From: Alphaproteobacteria bacterium casp-alpha2
GTDB lineage: Bacteria > Pseudomonadota > Alphaproteobacteria > Rhodospirillales > Casp-alpha2
Assembly: GCA_001510075.1 (NCBI GenBank)
Contig: LFEN01000007.1
Span: forward strand, 1-33,380
Length of the DNA stretch: 33,380 nucleotides
Reading direction: 5' to 3'
Shown in pieces: positions 1-7,482 of this stretch; position 1 is the first letter of the stretch, and each line of letters starts with the position of its first letter. Position numbers and translations under genes: made by a program. The notes below the pieces were generated by a model. The model did not search any database. It saw only the letters and a list, made by a program, of their open reading frames with translations, and had not been told where the DNA came from.

Positions 1-644
1 TCGATGACGCCATCAGCGACGCCCGCCATGAATTTGAAACCGGGCTGACGTATCTGCGTGAAAGCCTCGCCGCCTACAAGCTCGAGGTCGCCAAGTCCTA
101 TGCCTCGATCACATATTTGAAAGAAGTCGAACGCCGATTGACGGCGCATCTGATCCGCATCGAAAACAAGCTGGAACTGCCCCCCCCGCACACCGGGCGG
201 CCCGTCATGAAAAAAAATGGCATGACGGCCAAAGACATGAGCGTCGATACCCTGGCCCGCACGCTCTACGGCGAAGCCAGGGGCGAGCCGGTGCGCGGCA
301 AGGAAGCCGTCGCCGCGGTGATTATGAACCGCGTCCGGCGCGCCCGTGAACGACGCGGATACTGGTGGGGAATGACGGCCGAAGAAGTCTGCCTGCGCCC
401 GTGGCAGTTCAGTTGCTGGAACGACAACGACCCCAACCGCGCCAAGATCGAGGCCGTCGGCAAGGATAACCGGAATTTTCAGTCCTGCCTGCGCATCGCC
501 AGACGCGCCCTTGCCGGAACCCTGAAAGACCGGACCGGCGGCGCGACGCACTATCACGCCATAGGGGCAACGCCGCCCTGGGCAAAAGACCGCCAGCCGT
601 CGGCCTATATCGGCCGGCACAAGTTCTACAACAACGTCGAATAA
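1..644 (+). CDS. SleB-type cell-wall hydrolase (phage endolysin), 5' end outside window, fused in frame to a coiled-coil module
   Basis: The frame is open from the first base. Its first ~65 codons encode a charged, heptad-like segment (SYASITYLKEVERRLTAHL) resembling small coiled-coil phage proteins found beside lysis genes. The part from about 207 on is a Hydrolase_2/SleB domain. It has the YGEARGE motif with the likely catalytic Glu, IMNRV, WQFSCW, THYHA, and the C-terminal IGRHKFYN signature. Family members cleave peptidoglycan. There is no signal peptide, which fits holin-dependent release. If the hydrolase is a separate gene, its start would be the ATG at 207. A run of eight C at 180-187 sits at the junction, and with one C fewer the upstream frame would stop in an ATGA overlap with that ATG. 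The fusion may therefore be a frameshift or a sequencing error. The hydrolase call is firm; the gene boundary is not. Confidence 0.8.
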   Translation, partial: DDAISDARHEFETGLTYLRESLAAYKLEVAKSYASITYLKEVERRLTAHLIRIENKLELPPPHTGRPVMKKNGMTAKDMSVDTLARTLYGEARGEPVRGKEAVAAVIMNRVRRARERRGYWWGMTAEEVCLRPWQFSCWNDNDPNRAKIEAVGKDNRNFQSCLRIARRALAGTLKDRTGGATHYHAIGATPPWAKDRQPSAYIGRHKFYNNVE

Positions 645-656
645 AAGGAGAAAAAT

Positions 657-842
657 ATGTACGACATTTCCCGCGGCGGCTTTCTCGCCGGCAAGAAAAC
701 CTACATCACCGCCATCACCGGCATCATCGGCGCCATCGGCGCGTATCTGATCGGCGAGTTGGACCTTATCCAAACCTTCCAGGCCGTCTGGCCGCTGATC
801 ACGGTGGCGTTCCTGCGTAAGGGCGTCGAAGACAAACTGTGA
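657..842 (+). CDS. small holin-like membrane protein
   Basis: This 61-residue protein starts at an ATG six bases after AAAGGAG (644-650), which overlaps the endolysin stop codon. It has a short basic N-terminus (GKKTY), a long Gly/Ala/Ile hydrophobic stretch (about residues 16-34), a second hydrophobic stretch (about 39-53), and a charged tail RKGVEDKL. Two possible membrane passes with charged ends fit a small holin, which would let the endolysin cross the inner membrane. No family was recognised by sequence. The role is inferred from size, topology and position between an endolysin and a spanin-like pair. The gene ends in a GTGA overlap with the next gene. Confidence 0.6.
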   Translation: MYDISRGGFLAGKKTYITAITGIIGAIGAYLIGELDLIQTFQAVWPLITVAFLRKGVEDKL

Positions 843-1048
843 GCAGTTGGGCATCCCTCGTCGCGGGCCTCGTTCGTGCGTTCAATTTGATCGCCGGCTG
901 GGCCCGCGACACCCAACTTCGCCGCCAGGGGGCCGAGAAGGCGCAACTGGAAATCTTGAAAACCCGAAATGACATTCGGAGGAAAGCCGATGAAATTGAT
1001 GAGCGCGCTGTTTCTGATAGCGACGATGATATCCTTAACCGCCTGTAG
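839..1048 (+). CDS. Rz-like inner-membrane spanin candidate
   Basis: This 69-residue protein starts at GTG 839, overlapping the TGA of the holin-like gene, so translation is probably coupled. The N-terminus (residues 1-21) is hydrophobic enough for one membrane anchor. The rest is a polar helix rich in Arg, Glu, Gln and Lys that looks like a coiled coil, as expected of an i-spanin. The 3' end overlaps the next gene in another frame, the classic nested Rz/Rz1 layout. It is shorter than lambda Rz (about 150 residues). The role is inferred from layout and physical features. Confidence 0.5.
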   Translation: MSSWASLVAGLVRAFNLIAGWARDTQLRRQGAEKAQLEILKTRNDIRRKADEIDERAVSDSDDDILNRL

Positions 1049-1214
1049 CCTGCCGGTCAGCATCGACGCCGATTGCGCCTGGGCAAAGCCGATCAGGTTT
1101 TCCGAGCTGACCAAGAACTGGCTCAGCACGCTGTCGCCGTGGCCGGAACCGGTGCGCCAGGATTTCGAAAAAATCGCCAAGCACAACGATAAGCACCGGG
1201 CGTTTTGCGGGTAG
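990..1214 (+). CDS. Rz1-like outer-membrane spanin lipoprotein candidate
   Basis: The preferred start is ATG 990, seven bases after GGAGG (978-982), giving 74 residues. An in-frame ATG at 969 lacks such a site. The N-terminus is a lipoprotein signal: basic MK, a hydrophobic core, then lipobox LTAC with the lipidated Cys at residue 18. The mature part is short and includes SPWPEPV, in line with Pro-containing o-spanins. Its first 59 bases lie inside the 3' end of the Rz-like gene in the +1 frame. With that gene it would form a periplasm-spanning complex that fuses the two membranes in the last step of lysis. The lipoprotein call is strong; the spanin role is inferred. Confidence 0.6.
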   Translation: MKLMSALFLIATMISLTACSLPVSIDADCAWAKPIRFSELTKNWLSTLSPWPEPVRQDFEKIAKHNDKHRAFCG

Positions 1215-1246
1215 ACGCCAACCCGCCCTCTAAATTAGTTTTTGTC

Positions 1247-1387
1247 TTAGCTAGGTTTTTTAGGCCGCTTGATCGTTTCGACAATTGCAGTTTTTTTTCT
1301 GCGCTCGGCTTCCTTGACAGTAATGAATTTTCCGTCACCGGCATCTCTGCCAACTTTGAACTTCGTGTAACTCTTCTTTTTAACCAT
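1247..1387 (-). CDS. small basic protein, 46 residues, unknown function
   Basis: A short minus-strand frame starts at ATG 1387 and ends at TAA 1247. It is preceded by a good ribosome site (AAGGAAA, about seven bases upstream). The product is very basic, begins MVKKKSYTKF and contains GRDAGDGKFITVKEAE. This resembles small proteins with a GRDxxxGxFITVKEA-type motif often annotated as hypothetical in phage and accessory regions. It opposes the lysis genes and is divergent from the Cys4 gene, with only 14 bases between start codons. No function is assigned. The ribosome site and family-like motif make it more than a chance frame. Confidence 0.55.
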   Translation of the reverse strand: MVKKKSYTKFKVGRDAGDGKFITVKEAERRKKTAIVETIKRPKKPS

Positions 1388-1401
1388 CTTGGGCTTTCCT
1401 T

Positions 1402-1584
1402 ATGTCAAACATTATTCCACTCAGACCACGTACTCCAGAACCCCAAGAAGGGGAAATATGGTGTTGCAGTTGCGGCTGCATCACCTTCTACCTATACGCC
1501 GATGGCGGCGTTAAGTGCGCGGACTGTAAAGAGTGGTCCCAGGAAATGGCCTGTTACTGGTCAGAACCAGCGACTCGCTCTTGA
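1402..1584 (+). CDS. small Cys4 zinc-ribbon-like protein
   Basis: This 60-residue protein begins MSNIIPLRP and has a Cys cluster, CCSCGC, followed about 16 residues later by CADC. Together these could form a four-Cys zinc site. The pattern (IPLRPR, acidic EGE-W, then C-x-x-C ... C-x-x-C) resembles small phage or prophage proteins. No convincing Shine-Dalgarno lies ahead of the ATG, since the upstream bases carry the divergent gene's ribosome site. A leaderless or weakly translated message is possible. No specific function can be given. Confidence 0.5.
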   Translation: MSNIIPLRPRTPEPQEGEIWCCSCGCITFYLYADGGVKCADCKEWSQEMACYWSEPATRS

Positions 1585-1786
1585 TGCATGAAGTCCACAA
1601 AACGTGCCTCCTGTCCAGAAAAATGTTCTTGTTTCGTTTTATCAATGATTTATACACCAAATAGTGTCTAGGCAAAATTAGATTTTCTTGTTTTTTGAGG
1701 GAATCGGGTTCGGCTATAGACGCCTTGCCCCCCTTTCCGCTATAACCCCGGCCCGGATAACGCTAACTGAAAAGGAGTGCCAGCCG

Positions 1787-1966
1787 ATGAAAAAATTAAA
1801 AATGCGGCGGCGCAATCCCGTCGCCCGGGTTGTCCGGCAGTTGCGACCGCAGAAGGTGGCATCGGCCAGGGCTTACAGCCGCAGGCCCAAACATAAAAAC
1901 CGTTCTGAATTAAAATTTCAGGACGGTTTTTTTGTTACTCCGCCGCCAATCGCCGCTTGCGGATGA
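1787..1966 (+). CDS. arfA: ArfA-like alternative ribosome-rescue factor candidate with terminator inside the frame
   Basis: ATG 1787 follows AAGGAG (1772-1777) and opens a 59-codon frame rich in Arg and Lys. The core, [11 protein letters not shown] then [11 protein letters not shown], lines up by eye with E. coli ArfA (DPLFRQRV then SYMRKGKHGNR) with a three-residue insertion. A strong intrinsic terminator (1896-1933) lies between codons 37 and 49, ahead of the stop codon. Most transcripts should therefore end without a stop codon. In E. coli arfA the same layout makes the message a tmRNA substrate, so ArfA accumulates only when trans-translation fails. A product truncated near residue 48 would keep the KHKNR segment. 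The residues after the terminator ([12 protein letters not shown]) overlap the end of the opposite mutase gene. Family assignment is by eye. The alternative is an unrelated small basic protein next to a shared terminator. Confidence 0.5.
   Translation: MKKLKMRRRNPVARVVRQLRPQKVASARAYSRRPKHKNRSELKFQDGFFVTPPPIAACG
1896..1933. terminator. bidirectional intrinsic terminator
   Basis: A 14-bp stem pairs 1896-1909 with 1917-1930, with one G-U pair and a 7-base loop. It is followed on the plus strand by seven T (1927-1933, partly in the stem). On the minus strand it is followed by five T (complement of 1895-1899), so it can also end the mutase transcript, whose stop codon is at 1935-1937. On the plus strand it lies inside the ArfA-like frame. 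Confidence 0.85.
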
Positions 1967-4103
1967 TGTCCATGATCTCGGCCGCCGCTGCCGGGATGTT
2001 GGTACCGGGGCCGTAGATGGCGGCAACGCCGGCATCGAATAAAAAGCCGTAATCATCGGGCGGGATGACACCGCCGCAGGCAACCAGGATATCGTCCGCC
2101 CCCCCGGCGCGAAGGGCTGCAATCAGTTGCGGCACCAAAGTCTTGTGGCCGGCGGCCTGGGACGATACGCCGATAATGTGGACATCGTTTTCGATGGCTT
2201 CGCGAGCGGCTTCTTCCGGGGTCTGGAACATGGCGCCCAAATCGATCTCAAACCCGATATCGGCGAATGCCGTAGCGATCACCTTGGCGCCACGGTCGTG
2301 GCCGTCTTGTCCCATCTTGACCACCAGCATGCGGGGACGGCGGCCTTCGGTGTCGGCGAAGGCTTCGACTTCGCGTCTGATTTGCAGGAACCCTTCGTCG
2401 TCTTTGTAGGCGGCGCCGTAAATGCCGGTGACGGAACGGACTTCGGCCCGGTGGCGGGTGTAGACCTTTTCCAGCGCGTCCGATATCTCGCCGACGGTGG
2501 CGCGCAGGCGTGTCGCTTCCACCGACAGCGCCAAAAGATTTCCGTCTCCGGTTTTGGCCGCATCGGTCAACGCCGCCAGCGCCGATTGACACGCTGCCTG
2601 ATCGCGGGTTTTGCGAATTTCGCCCAGCCGTTTGATCTGGCCCTCGCGGACGGCGTCGTTGTCGATTTTCAGCAGATCGACAAGATCGTCTTTGTCCGGC
2701 GGGTACTTGTTAACGCCGACGATGACTTCTTCGCCGCGATCAATCCGGGCCTGTTTGCGGGCGGCGGCTTCTTCTATTCGCAACTTCGGCATGCCGGCAA
2801 TCACCGCCTTGGTCATGCCGCCCAGGTCTTCGACTTCGGCAATCAGCTTGCGAGCCTCGGCGGCGACCGAGTTGGTCAGGCTTTCCAGATAATAACTGCC
2901 GCCCAGCGGGTCGATGACATTGGCGATGCCGGTTTCCTCGGCGATCACCAGTTGCGTGTTGCGCGCGATGCGGGCCGACGCGGGCGTCGGCAAAGCCAAC
3001 GCCTCGTCGAATGAATTGGTGTGCAAGCTTTGTGTGCCGCCCAAAACAGCGGCCATGGCTTCAATCGTCGTGCGGATGACGTTGTTGTAGGGATCCTTGG
3101 CCGCCAGGGACGCGCCCGATGTCTGGCAATGGGTGCGCAGCATGGAAGATTTTGGATCTTTCGGTGCGAACGGCGCCATCAATTCCACCCACAGCAATCT
3201 GGCGGCGCGCAGCTTGGCGATCTCCATAAAAAAGTTCATGCCGACGTTGAAAAAGAAGCTCAGGCGCGGCGCGAAGTCATCCACGTCGAGACCCTTGCCC
3301 AAGGCGGCGCGCACATATTCCAGGCCATCGGCCAGCGTGAACGCCAGTTCCTGAACGATGGTCGAGCCGGCCTCTTGAATGTGATAGCCGGAAATAGAAA
3401 TGGAATTGAACTTGGGCATATTTTTCGCCGTGTATTCGATGATGTCGGCGACGATGCGCATGCTTGGTTCGGGCGGGTATATATACGTGTTCCTGACCAT
3501 GAATTCTTTCAAGATGTCGTTCTGGATGGTGCCGGATAATTTTTTCAGGTCCACGCCCTGTTCCTCGCCGGCGACGATAAAGCCCGCCAACACCGGCAGC
3601 ACGGCGCCGTTCATGGTCATCGACACGCTCATTTCATCCAAGGGAATGCCGTCGAAGAGAATTTTCATGTCTTCGACGGAATCAATGGCGACGCCCGCCT
3701 TGCCGACATCGCCGACGACGCGGGGATGATCGGAATCAAATCCCCGATGCGTCGCCAGATCAAAGGCGACGGACAGGCCCTTTTGCCCGGCGGCCAGGTT
3801 GTCGCGGAAAAATTTGTTGGAATCTTCCGCCGTCGAAAAACCCGCATACTGGCGGATCGTCCACGGACGGCCCGCATACATGGTGGCGCGCGGGCCGCGC
3901 AGGTAAGGCTCAAACCCCGGCAGGGAATTGATCGCTTCGATGCCTTCCAGGTCGGCGGCCGTATACAGCGCCTTGATGTCGATGCCTTCCGGCGTTGTCG
4001 AGACAAGGTCGTCCGGCGAGCGGCCCTTTAGTTCCGCCGCCGCGCGCGTGCGCCAATCTTTAAGCCCGGGGGCTTCGAGACCGGAGGTGGGCTTCTTGCT
4101 CAT
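1935..4103 (-). CDS. scpA: methylmalonyl-CoA mutase, single-chain B12 enzyme
   Basis: The enzyme interconverts (R)-methylmalonyl-CoA and succinyl-CoA with adenosylcobalamin, the last step of propionyl-CoA use. ATG 4103 is preferred because GAGGA lies ten bases ahead; a GTG at 4124 overlaps that site. The 722-residue length matches the catalytic chain. The N-terminal barrel has [30 protein letters not shown] and [10 protein letters not shown]. The C-terminal domain has the cobalamin motif [13 protein letters not shown] and [15 protein letters not shown] favour methylmalonyl over ethylmalonyl-CoA mutase. No small subunit or MeaB chaperone is adjacent. Transcription ends at the shared hairpin just downstream. 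Confidence 0.95.
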   Translation of the reverse strand: MSKKPTSGLEAPGLKDWRTRAAAELKGRSPDDLVSTTPEGIDIKALYTAADLEGIEAINSLPGFEPYLRGPRATMYAGRPWTIRQYAGFSTAEDSNKFFRDNLAAGQKGLSVAFDLATHRGFDSDHPRVVGDVGKAGVAIDSVEDMKILFDGIPLDEMSVSMTMNGAVLPVLAGFIVAGEEQGVDLKKLSGTIQNDILKEFMVRNTYIYPPEPSMRIVADIIEYTAKNMPKFNSISISGYHIQEAGSTIVQELAFTLADGLEYVRAALGKGLDVDDFAPRLSFFFNVGMNFFMEIAKLRAARLLWVELMAPFAPKDPKSSMLRTHCQTSGASLAAKDPYNNVIRTTIEAMAAVLGGTQSLHTNSFDEALALPTPASARIARNTQLVIAEETGIANVIDPLGGSYYLESLTNSVAAEARKLIAEVEDLGGMTKAVIAGMPKLRIEEAAARKQARIDRGEEVIVGVNKYPPDKDDLVDLLKIDNDAVREGQIKRLGEIRKTRDQAACQSALAALTDAAKTGDGNLLALSVEATRLRATVGEISDALEKVYTRHRAEVRSVTGIYGAAYKDDEGFLQIRREVEAFADTEGRRPRMLVVKMGQDGHDRGAKVIATAFADIGFEIDLGAMFQTPEEAAREAIENDVHIIGVSSQAAGHKTLVPQLIAALRAGGADDILVACGGVIPPDDYGFLFDAGVAAIYGPGTNIPAAAAEIMDIIRKRRLAAE

Positions 4104-4382
4104 GGTTGGGCGTTCCTCAAACACACGTATTTTACCGGAGTATACGGAAAACCCGGAGGCGGCGGGAAGGATAATTGTGCAGGTGCGAAATATCGCCCCC
4201 CCTCAGCAAAATAAAATCCACTTATCCACACAATATGTTGTATGGGGGTTGTCGAATTTATCTAAATATTGTTAATGTCGGTCCGTAGCGTTTTACTCGT
4301 TTTTACCCCGAATAAGGAGGCTTCGACCGCAAAACGTTGGCTGACCTGGGATCGCCCGACCTTAAGCGCCGAATAAAAAAAT

Positions 4383-4739
4383 ATGGCAGAAGAATGGACC
4401 CCCATACGTATCAGCATGCTCATTGCGCTCTGGAATGAAGGCCTTACCACCAGCGTGATCGGGGCGCGGATGAACATCACCAAAAACGCCGTCGTCGGCA
4501 AAGTCCACCGCCTCGGTCTGCAGAAACGCGGCTCGCCCATCAAACAGAAACCGAAACCGGCCCAGGTCATCAGCCTCGACGAGCTTCGCCCCGGCATGTG
4601 CTGTTGGCCGGACGGAGACCCGGGGAAAGAGGATTTCCGTTTCTGCGGCGATGCCGTGGTTCCGGACAAGCCGTATTGCCTGCACCATTGCGAGCGGGCC
4701 TACGTCAAAAACCTCAAAGACAAGAAAACCGCCGCCTGA
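4383..4739 (+). CDS. gcrA: GcrA cell-cycle regulator
   Basis: GcrA is an alphaproteobacterial regulator that binds sigma70-RNA polymerase and, in Caulobacter, activates promoters with CcrM-methylated GANTC sites. The N-terminus has the typical WTPIRISMLIALWNEG helix-turn-helix with ITKNAVVGKVHRLGL. The C-terminus has CCWPDGDPG ... FCG ... YCLHH. At 118 residues it is shorter than the roughly 170 of Caulobacter GcrA, with most of the loss in the linker after the DNA-binding domain. ATG 4383 is the first possible start because an in-frame stop lies just upstream. The 279-base leader (4104-4382) holds an orphan AAGGAGG at 4314-4320, too far from this start to serve it. No GANTC site was noticed there. 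Confidence 0.92.
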   Translation: MAEEWTPIRISMLIALWNEGLTTSVIGARMNITKNAVVGKVHRLGLQKRGSPIKQKPKPAQVISLDELRPGMCCWPDGDPGKEDFRFCGDAVVPDKPYCLHHCERAYVKNLKDKKTAA

Positions 4740-4761
4740 TTTTTTGTCCGGAATGAGTTTG

Positions 4762-5220
4762 ATGAAAAACGATAACTGGACCGTTTACCTGTCAGGGGAG
4801 ATTCACTCCGACTGGCGCGAGCAAATCGCCAGCGGCATCGACAAAGCCGGCCTGGCGGTGACGCTTCTGGCGCCGGTGACGGATCATGCCTCCAGCGACG
4901 ATTGCGGGGTTAGCATCCTGGGTGCCGAGGGCAGTGATTTCTGGAAGGATCACAAGGGCGCCAAGGTCAACGCCATCCGCACCCGGACAATGATTGAGCG
5001 TTCCGACGTCGTCGTCGTGCGCTTCGGCGACAAGTACAAACAATGGAATGCCGCCTTTGACGCCGGCTTTGCCGCTGCCCTGGGCAAACCGTTGATCACC
5101 CTGCACGACCCGGATTTGACGCATCCCTTAAAGGAGGTCGACGGCGCCGCCATGGCCGTCGCCGAAACCCCCGAGCAAGTGGTAAGGTTGCTGGCCTACG
5201 CAATCGAGGGTACGCTTTAG
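4762..5220 (+). CDS. YtoQ family protein
   Basis: A 152-residue cytosolic protein close in length and pattern to Bacillus YtoQ. Shared features are VYLSGEIHSDWREQI near the N-terminus, a central RTxxMIERSDVVVVRFGDKYKQWNAA-type segment, and GKPLITLHDPDLTHPLKE. The fold is probably related to nucleoside 2-deoxyribosyltransferase-like proteins, but no reaction has been established to my knowledge. The start could also be ATG 4753, three codons earlier; neither has a strong ribosome site. It lies 22 bases after gcrA, so the two may be co-transcribed. Confidence 0.8.
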   Translation: MKNDNWTVYLSGEIHSDWREQIASGIDKAGLAVTLLAPVTDHASSDDCGVSILGAEGSDFWKDHKGAKVNAIRTRTMIERSDVVVVRFGDKYKQWNAAFDAGFAAALGKPLITLHDPDLTHPLKEVDGAAMAVAETPEQVVRLLAYAIEGTL

Positions 5221-5245
5221 CCCAATACACTTGGGATACAAGGTC

Positions 5246-6214
5246 ATGGACACACACGCTGGCAGACAATCGCTGTTCCCCAGGATAGAGCCCTTCGACG
5301 CGGGAACGCTGTCACTTGGCGGCGCTCATGAGATGTATTGGGAACAATCCGGAAACCCCAACGGCTTTCCCGTGGTCTTCCTGCATGGCGGCCCCGGCGC
5401 CGGGGCCAACCCGGCGCACCGGCGTTTTTTCGATCCGGAATTTTACCGCATCGTCATTTACGACCAACGCGGCTCAGGACGCTCGAAACCGTTTTCGGAA
5501 CTGTCCGACAATACCACCGACCTCCTTGTCGGCGACATCGAAACCCTGCGCCGGTATCTCGGCATTGACCGCTGGATGGTGTTCGGCGGTTCCTGGGGGT
5601 CAACCCTGGCGCTGGCCTACGGCATCAAGCACCCGGACCGATGTGCGGCCTTCGTCCTGCGCGGCGTATTCCTGGGCTCTCAGGCCGAGCTGGACTGGTT
5701 TCTCTATGGCATCAAGACCGTTTTTCCGGAAGCCTGGAATGCGTTCAGCGGTTTCCTGCCCGAAGACGAACGCGGCGATCTGTTTGAAAACTATCACCGC
5801 CGCCTCACCGACCCCGACCCGGACGTGCACCTGCCCGCCGCCGAGGCCTGGAATCGTTATGAATCATCGTGTTCGGTGCTGATCGTTGATTTCAATCTCG
5901 CGCCGCCGTCGGGTGGCAGCGGCCCCGGCTCTCTGGGGCTGGCCAGAATCGAGGCGCATTACTTCAAAAACGGCATGTTTCTGGAAGACGATTATCTGCT
6001 GGATAACGTCGGCGCCCTCGCTGACATCCCCGCCGCTATCGTCCAGGGACGCTACGACATGGTCTGCCCCATCGTCACCGCCGACAAATTGGCGGCGCGC
6101 TGGCCCAAGGCGGATTACGTGATTGTTCCCGACGCCGGCCACTCAGCCATGGAAACGGGCATCCGCGAAGCACTGGTCAAAGCCACGCAACGGCTGAAAA
6201 AACGGCTTAAATAA
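5246..6214 (+). CDS. pip: proline iminopeptidase (alpha/beta hydrolase)
   Basis: It removes N-terminal proline from peptides in the cytoplasm (peptidase family S33). ATG 5246 gives 322 residues, typical for the family, and AAGG precedes it closely. Visible motifs are the oxyanion HGGPGAG, DQRGSGRS, the nucleophile elbow GGSWGS with its Ser, the late Asp in QGRYDMVCP, and the His in DAGHSAME. It follows the YtoQ-like gene by 25 bases. There is no signal peptide. Confidence in the family is high; substrate preference rests on similarity. Confidence 0.93.
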   Translation: MDTHAGRQSLFPRIEPFDAGTLSLGGAHEMYWEQSGNPNGFPVVFLHGGPGAGANPAHRRFFDPEFYRIVIYDQRGSGRSKPFSELSDNTTDLLVGDIETLRRYLGIDRWMVFGGSWGSTLALAYGIKHPDRCAAFVLRGVFLGSQAELDWFLYGIKTVFPEAWNAFSGFLPEDERGDLFENYHRRLTDPDPDVHLPAAEAWNRYESSCSVLIVDFNLAPPSGGSGPGSLGLARIEAHYFKNGMFLEDDYLLDNVGALADIPAAIVQGRYDMVCPIVTADKLAARWPKADYVIVPDAGHSAMETGIREALVKATQRLKKRLK

Positions 6215-6311
6215 CAGGCCCTCATCGAGAGGTTTCTGCGGTACTTCTTGAATCTGCATCCCATTTCCCTAAGATGCGGGGTGCCTGTGCTTTTAAAAGG
6301 GACAAATTGGC

Positions 6312-6833
6312 GTGTTGAAACGGTTCTATTTTAATTTTGTTGTGATTTTTGCCGCCACCACGGCGGCAATCGCCGTGCCGTCGGTGCCGGCACGCGCCGA
6401 TGATCCCGCGATGCTGTCCTTCGGCGTCGGCGCCTTCGACTTCAACCGGCAGAAGGACCAGGGCGCGGAATTTCGTCTCGATTACCGGTCCGATTACAAG
6501 CTCGGCCCGTTCAAGCCGTTCTTAACCGCCGCCGGTGTCTCCAACGCCATGTCGTTCGTTGGCGTCGGGGTGTTGATCGACGTCTATTTCGGCAAGCGTT
6601 TCGTCGTTACCCCCAGCTTCGCCCCGACATGGTGGCAGGGCAAAACCGACGACCTGGACCTGGGCCATGCGCTGGAGTTTCGCTCGCAGTTGGAATTCGC
6701 CTATCGCTTCGATGACCGTTCCCGGTTGGGGCTGGCCGTTTCGCATTCGTCCAACGCGTCCCTCGGCGATACCAATCCGGGGACCGAAACAATCCTGGTT
6801 AATTATTCGGTCCCCATCGGGAAGCTGTTTTAG
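6312..6833 (+). CDS. PagL-like lipid A 3-O-deacylase / acyloxyacyl hydrolase, outer membrane
   Basis: A 173-residue exported protein from a GTG start, with a signal peptide ending near VPARA (about residue 29). The rest is alternating beta-strand sequence with a final aromatic residue (KLF), as in small outer-membrane barrels. SHSSNASLGDTNPGTE near the C-terminus matches the PagL region with the catalytic His-Ser pair followed by Asn. PagL removes the 3-O acyl chain of lipid A, which alters endotoxin structure and membrane permeability. It stands alone between pip and the tRNA gene. Substrate is inferred from the family. Confidence 0.75.
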   Translation: MLKRFYFNFVVIFAATTAAIAVPSVPARADDPAMLSFGVGAFDFNRQKDQGAEFRLDYRSDYKLGPFKPFLTAAGVSNAMSFVGVGVLIDVYFGKRFVVTPSFAPTWWQGKTDDLDLGHALEFRSQLEFAYRFDDRSRLGLAVSHSSNASLGDTNPGTETILVNYSVPIGKLF

Positions 6834-6846
6834 CCAGGCAATCCGG

Positions 6847-6923
6847 GCGCCCGTAGCTCAGTAGGATAGAGCGCAAGATTCCTAATCTTGAGGTCACAGG
6901 TTCGAATCCTGTCGGGCGCACCA
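6847..6923 (+). tRNA. tRNA-Arg (anticodon CCU)
   Basis: A complete 77-base cloverleaf. The acceptor arm GCGCCCG pairs with CGGGCGC, the anticodon stem CAAGA/TCTTG encloses the loop TTCCTAA, a T-arm contains TTCGAATC, and CCA is encoded at 6921-6923. The anticodon CCT (6881-6883) reads AGG. No duplicated 3' end was noticed elsewhere in the window, so there is no evidence of an integrated element at this gene. Confidence 0.95.
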
Positions 6924-6933
6924 CCCCGCCCTC

Positions 6934-7413
6934 TTATTCTTCTTCCGACACCGTCCATATTTTCGCGTGTGCGCTATCGTCTGCGTTTTCAATCAGGCGG
7001 ATTTTTTCGGCCACCCCTTGCTCGGTGAATTCCCGCTCGATGGCCAACAGCGTACTTGGCGGGTGATCGCATAATTCCGCCGTATAGAGGGCCTCGCCCC
7101 GCGCCGCTTCGGTGGCCGTCGCTAAATCAGGCGCGCCGTACCGGTCCATCAGGTGTTGGGCCAGGCTGTGGACAGCGCCTTCGAATTCCGCGTCGGTAAT
7201 GCCGGTGACCTGGACGAAGGTCGAACGACCGAAAGTATCCAGGCCCAGCCAGCCGTTTTTGAACGCCAGTTGTTGCTTGCCCGTCATCGCCGCCGGGTCG
7301 GCATCGGCAAATTCGAAGGTCCCCGTTACCGCCCATTCTTCGGGCTCGGCGGCAAGCGGGAAGGTATTCACATCGGAAACGTCGAGACGGATGGTGCGGG
7401 CGAATTTCATCAT
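6934..7413 (-). CDS. small conserved alphaproteobacterial protein, possibly DUF6505
   Basis: A 159-residue soluble protein beginning MMKFARTIRLDVSD. Recognisable segments are EPEEWAVTGTFEFADADPAAMTGK, split by variable residues, then FGRSTFVQVT and LAQHLMDRYGAPDL. These recall an uncharacterised alphaproteobacterial family I believe is DUF6505; this is from memory. There is no signal peptide or metal motif. It is divergent from the protease gene, with 69 bases between starts, and ends ten bases from the tRNA gene. No function is known. Confidence 0.65.
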   Translation of the reverse strand: MMKFARTIRLDVSDVNTFPLAAEPEEWAVTGTFEFADADPAAMTGKQQLAFKNGWLGLDTFGRSTFVQVTGITDAEFEGAVHSLAQHLMDRYGAPDLATATEAARGEALYTAELCDHPPSTLLAIEREFTEQGVAEKIRLIENADDSAHAKIWTVSEEE

Positions 7414-7482
7414 TTTTCTTTATCAATTAAACCGTCGCTTTCTGATTTTGCGTCTTCGCCGAAAAACTGTAAAGCTGGTCCC

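Noticed and set aside
1205-1591. 128-codon plus-strand frame across the small minus-strand gene
   Set aside because: It runs opposite the better-supported 46-residue gene, overlaps the Cys4 gene in another frame, and has no ribosome site or family-like sequence.
2127-3014. Long open frame opposite the methylmalonyl-CoA mutase
   Set aside because: It mirrors the codon bias of a clear mutase gene, has no family features and no ribosome site. Similar antisense frames lie opposite the cyclase, thrS, pheS and the P460 gene and were rejected for the same reason.
6847-6923. Prophage attachment site at the tRNA-Arg gene
   Set aside because: No integrase and no repeated tRNA 3' end were seen, and the phage-like genes are about 5 kb away with housekeeping genes between.
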